Below are positions 57,646 through 64,000 of a stretch of DNA of 64,000 nt, one piece after another. How positions within the stretch are numbered: the first letter of the stretch is position 1; each line of letters begins with the position of its first letter. This stretch comes from Lutraria lutraria (taxonomy: Eukaryota > Mollusca > Bivalvia > Venerida > Mactridae). Made by a program: the position numbers and the translations under genes. Where the stretch lies: NCBI GenBank assembly GCA_964023205.1, contig OZ026839.1:16770386-16834385 (forward strand), written 5' to 3'. Under the pieces are notes generated by a model that was not told the DNA's origin, did not search any database, and saw only the letters and a program-made list of their open reading frames with translations.

Positions 57646-57704
57646 ACTGTTTGTTTTGTTGATTTGGATTTTACGCCGTGTTCAACAATGTTTCAGTTAT
57701 AAAC

Positions 57705-57872
57705 GTCGACAGGATCACCTAACTAGTTTACCTGGACTGTATTAACTTACCCTTCTACAAGGTACTGCCAACTTCTCCATATATAGAGGAAAATCGACAT
57801 TTTTGTCCAATAGAATCCGGATCCCCTGGAAACACATCCAGCGTACTAACCACTAGAGCACGGCCGCGGCGC
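57705..57872 (-). repeat. tRNA-like SINE, copy 2
   Basis: Duplicate of 7862-8035. Minus strand head CCGTGCTCTAGTGGTTAGTA is better preserved here and is A-box-like; GGATCCGGATTC is B-box-like. Confidence 0.55.
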
Positions 57873-58967
57873 ATCTTATACTTACATTTTATTACATATG
57901 ACATGACGCGCTACATGTATGTTCTTACATATTTACAAAAATTAGTGTATTGTTATGTTTATAGCATCGGATTTAATTTTTTGTTCGTGATAAATTGTGT
58001 TTTAACGTCATTTTGGTTTTAAAATCTATTTAGTAATATTTGACTTATAGCGTTATAATAACGTGTCCAACGTAACATATACGGCGAGGTATTTGATTTT
58101 AAATAGTAACAACTTCTTCATTCATGGTACAAAACAACTCCATTCGCGGTTAAAAGTGTCCAAACGTATGAAGCAACTACATGTACCAGCTAACTAAAAT
58201 ATTCGCCAAGAAAAAAATATTTATGATGATAGCAGGTACAGTTTACTATTCATAGTAATGCTCATTAATTATTGATTATGTAACATAAGTATTTTTTAAA
58301 TTATCACTTCATTTTTTTAAGAAATGGACATTTTAGCGAGACTTGAAAAATGTCACACAACAGAAATTTTATCGAAATAACATAATCACATGTTTTAAAG
58401 CTTATACAGCGGCTATGTTGATATCATTTTCCTAATTAGAAATAAGTTCTGCAAATGCTCATAACTTATACTTTAAAATGATGCATCGATGAGTTAACTA
58501 CGATGTGTATATTTAGAAAGTTATTTACATTTAACCGAGCCTTAAAATATGTCACGCTTAACGATTAAACGATTTTTGAAGCAACGTCATGATACGTTTT
58601 ACTTAACAATACATGTATATACATAAATTGCATATACCGATAAGTATATTTACGTATTTTATAATCACATGGATCTTATGTTACATCTATATATTTCATG
58701 TATTTATTTCATACTTACATGGGCTTTGGACTTCTCTAATATTGAAGCACCTCGTTTGTCATCATAATTAAAACATAATCATTTACAAGGTTTTGTTTGT
58801 AATGTTGCAGATAGTCTTCCTAAAATGTATAGGCTACTACATGTAAAGAGTTATCATTTTGTCAATTGATTAATGTGTCCAAACACAAGTGAGGTTTACT
58901 TTTATGTCTTTTTTACTGTCAAACCTGTAAGGTAACATCAACGACTGATTTTGGTGGCGACGTAATG

Positions 58968-59616
58968 CCCCCGTCACACCAGAGCACATGCGTACCATGC
59001 TCGCAAAGTTCCCATCACGTCCTGAAAATGTTGATGGATGTGGCGGGGACGGGGTCAAATACGAACAAATTACGCACTCAGGTTCTCACTATGTCCTTAA
59101 AACGTCCTTGCCAAATTCTCACTACGTCTATCACATCCCCAGTAAGTTCATTACTCGTGCAGATTCCCGATGTCACCAGGTCCATCGTGTTTTTACAACG
59201 TCCCGATTACGTGCTCACTACGTTTAGGCAGACTGCATTGCGCTCTCCCTAGGTCCCAATAACGTCCTCATTGCGTACTACGCGCTAATAAAACGACCTC
59301 ACTGCGTTCACTGTCTCCGTATGAATACTGCACCATGTGTCCGTTGGTCATAATGGCGATATACTAGTAGCAGTATTCTTTCTCTGCTGGGACGAACTTA
59401 ACATGATAAAGGTTGCTTCGTGTTTCTTCTTTTTCTGTTTCGTATTTACAAAATGGCAATGATAGCATCCAAAATAGCTTGTTGTCCCTGTAAATTAGCA
59501 ACAAGAACGTGCTAGGAACCTGTTGCAAACATACTAAAGACGCGACGGAGCAAAATTACAACATACAGTGCTGTCTTCTGTAACGTGATGTGGGCGTAAT
59601 ATGGTCTTAGCATACA
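58968..59616 (+). mobile_element. ACGT-rich TIR element, truncated copy
   Basis: Starts CCCCCGTCACACCAGAGC like element I and is truncated at the end of the segmental duplication. It keeps about 25 bp (CGCGACGGAGCAAAATTACA region, about 59541-59565) that element I has lost. Confidence 0.7.
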
Positions 59617-60124
59617 GTTCAAAATTTACAAGTTCCGTCACAAAAAGGACATTTGCTATATAATATAATACCAATTGTCAATCGAAAAATGTAATTAATT
59701 TACTTAATAACATGTAAAAAATGTCAAACACAGTATGTTGCCGAAACGTTAAAATACATCAACGTGTTGTTGTTGTTTAAACACTATTATAAAGAAATAC
59801 TTAACTACAGACCAGGACTGGAATAAAGACGTTACGTCTAATAAAGTTCTTATCCTTCACCGGTTGTGTCACAAATAATATGAAATTTGTTACATTATTG
59901 TAAGGGGAAATAACAAGTAAAAAAATAGAATAAATAAATGAAAAGAAAATGATTAACATAAAAAATAAATGATAATTAGACTTAAAATCGCACTTTGAAA
60001 CATACTGATCAGGAGCATTAAGAATCTCAGATATAACATGCCGAAGCGAACGATCAATTCATCCATTAACTAACTACATAGACGACAGAAATTTGCACTT
60101 CAATACATTCCTCAAGTTGAACCA
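59617..60124. other. Unassigned AT-rich DNA
   Basis: No feature seen. Confidence 0.4.
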
Positions 60125-60767
60125 AAGGTAGCATGCGACCTTTCCCCGACGTCATGGGTCAAAAATCGACTTTTCTCCGATTGTTCTGAAATTTTGCACC
60201 ATGGTAGTATAGCATGTTCTTCGATTTTTTTCGTTTTATTTTTTCTGTTTCCCTACCCGTTTCCTAGCAACGCCACGATGAATGTCAGCGGTGTAAAACC
60301 GACATTTTACATGCAAAATTGGTTCAAACATAACCGTATTATATAACTATATTAACTTCAGATACACCAACTTCAAGCTCTCTATCTGCTGAATAAGCTC
60401 ATAAGTTTTAATGGGTTTTTGCCGTCATTGTTTTCCTGGCGGAACTTTCAGTACTAAAAATACGTCCGTTGGTTTTTCACCCGTAATTTTGACCCCCAAC
60501 TATATTTCCTTGTACCTTTGGTAAACGGAAGTAGATTCAATCAAATAATGAATCGCATGTTGATATTGTGGAGATGTTAACAAGCAATTATAAAATATAA
60601 AAATAATATGTCATCGCGCATTATTTTTCACAATGATTGCAATGTTGTAAAGGTTTGAGCCAACCAGCAAAAATACAAGATTTCACTCAAAAAACATGTT
60701 TTACTTAACAAGTAGATATACGTTTGTATTAACATCAATTGGTTAATACAATGATTCCTTACTGTGC

Positions 60768-60787
60768 TTTATATATATATATATATT
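60768..60787 (+). repeat. TA microsatellite
   Basis: Run of TA repeats in the spacer of the foldback element. Confidence 0.8.
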
Positions 60788-61067
60788 TACTTTTACTCCT
60801 GTTAAACTTGATCAATTTAACCATCATTATTACGAATTTGTTGTGCCTTGCTATATCATTATTATTACAGGACCACAATGGAAATAAGGAAATTCACATT
60901 TCCTTTTTTGTGTCATCCTGAGTAGATATATACATATACATGTACTGGTACATCTAAAAATTTATTAGTATTATATGTCATTAAATGTATTATTCTAGTC
61001 TTTGTAACAATGTGTTTTTTAAAACATTCATATATTGTATTGCACCATACCATGTGTTTTATATGCT

Positions 61068-61091
61068 GAATCTATCTATCTATCTATCTAA
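61068..61091 (+). repeat. ATCT microsatellite
   Basis: Five to six ATCT units ending exactly at the left end of the nested MITE. Confidence 0.9.
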
Positions 61092-61638
61092 AGTTCGGAC
61101 ATCATAAATAACGTTGTTGAAACTGTTACGTCACGCCCAATGTGTACACTACGGTAGCGCTATGCACTGTCCTGTGTTCTTCTGCTCGGGGCATTATGGG
61201 TATTTGCAGGAGCTACTTACAAAATGGAAGTTATAAACATAACATAACTTGACGTCACCGTATGGTACACATTGAAGCCAAGCGTTCTTCAACATTGCGT
61301 TTCATTGAATAATTAGTGTTATTGACAAAAGCACAAGAATAGAACTGGTGTAACGTATTCATTTTACATAACTAAACACATTTTGTTAATAACATACAAC
61401 CGCGATATGCCGGTTGTTTGACATTTTTGTCCTTCCGCGTAACTATATTTTAGTGTATGTATAACTATTTAAATGTGGATAGTTATCAGTTCTATGTATA
61501 TAGAGGTTAGACAAACGTAGTGACGTCACCCTATGTATAGAACGCGTCACGCCAATATTCAACTTATTTGTAATAAACGTCAGGCTACAATTAGCGTGAC
61601 GTAACAATTTCAACAACGTTATTCATGATGTCCGAACT
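61092..61638. mobile_element. MITE nested in the foldback element
   Basis: Starts AGTTCGGACATCATAAATAA and ends with the inverted form TTATTCATGATGTCCGAACT. Arms continue through CGTTGTTGAAACTGTTACGT for about 50 bp. It has no ORF of note. Confidence 0.82.
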
Positions 61639-62170
61639 CTTTACTACATTGCAATTTTGTGAAAAATAATGCGGGATGACATATTATTTTTATATTTTAT
61701 AATTGCTTATTAACATCTCCACGATATCAACATGCGATTCATTATTTGATTTAATCTACTTCCGATTACCAAAGGTAGATATATCTACGCTGAAATATAT
61801 AGTTGGGGGTCAAAATTACGGGTGAAAAAAAAACGGACGTATGTTTAGTGCTTAAAGTTCTTCCAGGAAAACAATGACGGCAAAACACTATTAAACCTTA
61901 TATGAGCTTATTCCGCAGAAAGAGAGCTTGACGTTGATGTATCTGAAATTACAATAGCGGTATGTTTGAACCAATTTTGCATGTAAAATGTCGGTTTTAC
62001 ACCGCTGACATTCATCGTGGCGTTGCTAGGAAACGGGTAGGAAAACAGAAAAAATAAAACGAACAAAAATCGAAGAACATACTATACTACCATTGAGCAA
62101 AATTTCAGAACAATCAGAGAAAAGTCAATTTTTGACCCATAACGTCGGGGAAAGGTCGCATACTACCTTC

Positions 62171-63580
62171 CCTCAAAACTATATAACGCATGAATTATTT
62201 TTACCCCCTGCTTATAATTTTGAATTGCAGATGTAAGCGAGAATGTGCTCGTGCACGTTTATCTTTTGTCAGTATTGATATATTTTTTTTAAAAAAGGCT
62301 TTCCGTTATAAGCACGAACGAACAAACGTTATGGAACGAATGATGATGAACGAAAATAGCCTTGATATCATTAATATAATTGATATATAGTGGTGTTTAC
62401 TAAATTGTATCCTTTGCTTGGATCAGTTTGAAGCTTACATCAATGTGCATCTTTAACGTGTGCGTACACCGCATGTCTGTTATCATAGCTCCGGGATTTT
62501 ACAATGTATAATCCATGCCTAGTCTGTAACCATACATATATACACTGGGGGCCAACGACGTATCACGAGAGGCGGTTCGCATCGAAAACATGTGTATGTT
62601 ATGCAACGACAAACGACACATGTTATGTACACATAACGTGGCTGAAAAGCTAAGGACGACATTTTTCGTAGTTAGTGACATTGTATTTTGCTGGAATATC
62701 ATATTCCAAGCACGAAATATGGTGAGTAGAAACGTTTAATACTATGAAACAGTTGTATGCAGTTAATTGAGTACCAATTACGTATGAATTAATCTCAAAA
62801 GTTAGGGATGTTCGTAGACAGTCTTGTTTTGGTAGATTTTTCATTAAAATATTTTTCGTGAGTATCATTTCTTATACTTTCTTGGTAAGGTATACTTATT
62901 CAATCATTTTGTCTTCATTAGAAATGTTCTTTAGGTGTAATAAGCACATATGAACGTTTTTTTTTTGCATACTACGACTGTGTTTGTTTCTCACAGAGTG
63001 TGTGTATGGTGCTAAACGAAGGTCACTCTTCATGTGTACGTTGCTCATTGAAGTCAAAATCAATTTCAGGATACAGACCACGCGGTGTGTATGTACTGCC
63101 GGTCACCTTTTCCCAGCATTTTAGAAGCGCAATGACACTGTGCAAACTCCAGCATATAGAGCGTTACGTTCATGAGGGAAGCAGTTGATAGAGGTACAAC
63201 TAAATATCACAATGCAACTTAAAATGAAGGACCATTACGTTATCTACAACATCGACGACATGACAACGATCACGGAAACTGGAAAAATTAATACCTACAA
63301 ATAATGTAACAAGTGACAGACCAATATGGAAATTTCTTAAAGTGAACACACCAACTAAGTCTGTCCATTGCCAATTGTTCCTGAAACAAGCGGAATCCGG
63401 GATGTACAGAAGTTTCTCAACCAGATGGTGCTGAACTGACGGAACAATTGGACACAACTATACTATGCTCAGACGCAGAGGACTTTGAAAAAGAAGATCT
63501 AACGTTACCGATGAAACAATAAAAGAGACCGTAGTACAATTACAAAAGCTTCTTCAATCCATCACATCTACTCTAATTAT
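62171..63580. other. Unassigned intergenic DNA
   Basis: Short ORFs (62190-62390, 63000-63188 plus; 62650-62868, 63200-63457 minus) show no domain I recognise. The 63000-63480 part has more balanced base composition than its surround and might be a decayed gene or element, but no frame stays open. Confidence 0.4.
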
Positions 63581-63581
63581 A

Positions 63582-64000
63582 CCCCCATCACACTAGGGCA
63601 ACGATTGCACTACACCCACCGCGCCCTGACAGGACGTTAGCAAATGAATGCATTTTGTTATTGTACCACCTGACAAGCCATTTGGATGCTGAAATTGCCG
63701 TTTTCTAAATAAGAAATAGAAGAAAAAGAAACATGAAGCAACTTAGATTATGTTGCGTTAGTGCATGACTATAAGCAGAAAGAAGACTTCTGTTTGGCCA
63801 TCATGACCAGTTATAAATGGACACATATGGTACAGTATACATACGGAACTAGTGAATGCAATGAGGACGTTACTGGGACCTAGGGAGAGCACAGTTCAGT
63901 CTGCATGGACGTAGTGAGCACATAATTTGGGCGTAGTATTAACGCAATATACCTGGTGACAACCGGAAGCTGCACGTGTAATGAACTTACTGGCAACGTG
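63582..64000 (-). mobile_element. ACGT-rich TIR element, inverted copy running off the edge
   Basis: Begins CCCCCATCACACTAGGGC, the inverted form of the right end of element II. Sequence to the window edge matches 9930-10400 in inverted orientation (for example CCTAGGGAGAGCACAGTTCA). About 400 bp near the middle of the full-length unit are missing after 63637 (ACAGGACG joined to TTAGCAAATG). Confidence 0.75.

Larger units (their letters stand above)
54574..59616 (+). repeat. Segmental duplication, right copy
   Basis: Matches 4451-9579 in direct orientation. It begins at GTAGTTCTGTCAAAATTTAA and stops inside the ACGT-rich element at CTTAGCATACA, after which the two copies diverge abruptly. 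It lacks the foldback mariner and the 340-bp duplication, has a longer minisatellite, and carries extra segments at about 54665-54770, 58141-58345 and 58893-58950. Confidence 0.85.
60125..62170. mobile_element. Foldback element with about 520-bp inverted arms
   Basis: The left arm (60125-60652) begins AAAGGTAGCATGCGACCTTT and the right arm (61644-62170) is its inverted, slightly diverged copy. Shared interior blocks include CTAGCAACGCCACGATGAAT and CCGTCATTGTTTTCCTGG. The spacer of about 1 kb has no transposase and holds a nested MITE and microsatellites. Confidence 0.88.

Noticed and set aside
63000..63188. 62-codon plus ORF in balanced-composition DNA
   Set aside because: No domain, no splice context and the frame breaks immediately afterwards.

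Overview
The window is nuclear DNA from an animal, most likely a bivalve or closely related mollusc. The reasons are spliced animal genes with GT-AG introns, a microsomal CYP3-clan cytochrome P450, CRAL-TRIO lipid-transfer genes, abundant tRNA-derived SINEs (one with an AAAC tail), several Tc1/mariner and LINE relics, an AT-rich background with frequent TACATGTA words, and very many minisatellites. The species call is inference. No bacterial operon, plasmid or prophage features are present.

There are three supported host genes, all on the minus strand. Gene A (exons 1-3 only, 2384-3972) is the 5' part of a CRAL-TRIO/alpha-tocopherol-transfer-protein-like gene that runs off the left edge or is broken. 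The P450 (22486-24033) is an apparently intronless, intact CDS of 515 codons. Gene B (27857-44360) is a complete 8-exon CRAL-TRIO gene. It is assembled here from small exons (978 coding nt, 325 aa), most of them shorter than an ORF finder reports. Genes A and B are paralogues: exons 2 and 3 have identical lengths (150 and 160 nt) and identical phases.

Most of the rest is mobile and tandem DNA. From left to right: a LINE relic (757-1980); gene A; a mariner-like relic (4115-5051); a block (4451-9579) that is duplicated in direct orientation about 50 kb away (54574-59616); a foldback mariner element inside the left block (5694-6676); a 41-bp minisatellite in both blocks; ACGT-rich TIR elements (8953-11017, 58968-59616, 63582-64000); a Tc1 DD34E transposase pseudogene (11030-11815); a 1.2-kb element ending in GGACTTG palindromes (13794-14974, inverted copy 49529-50696); a LINE tail (about 16240-16620); a 3.4-kb TIR element (18081-21455); a MITE (21562-21920); the P450; a probable hAT relic holding a MITE and a LINE; gene B, whose introns hold 31-bp, 20-bp and 48-bp minisatellites and an LTR-retroelement fragment with an F-protein-like env (35582-39709); a 27-bp minisatellite (46590-48310); more inverted-repeat elements; and a 2-kb foldback element with a nested MITE (60125-62170).

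The genes do not form an operon or pathway. The CRAL-TRIO proteins would bind and move small hydrophobic ligands. The P450 would be an ER-membrane monooxygenase. The most unusual structures are the env-bearing retroelement lodged inside a 48-bp minisatellite in an intron of gene B, the GGACTT...AAGTCC family that ranges from tiny palindromes to 1.2-kb elements, and the duplicated 5-kb block whose two copies record a readable order of insertions and expansions.
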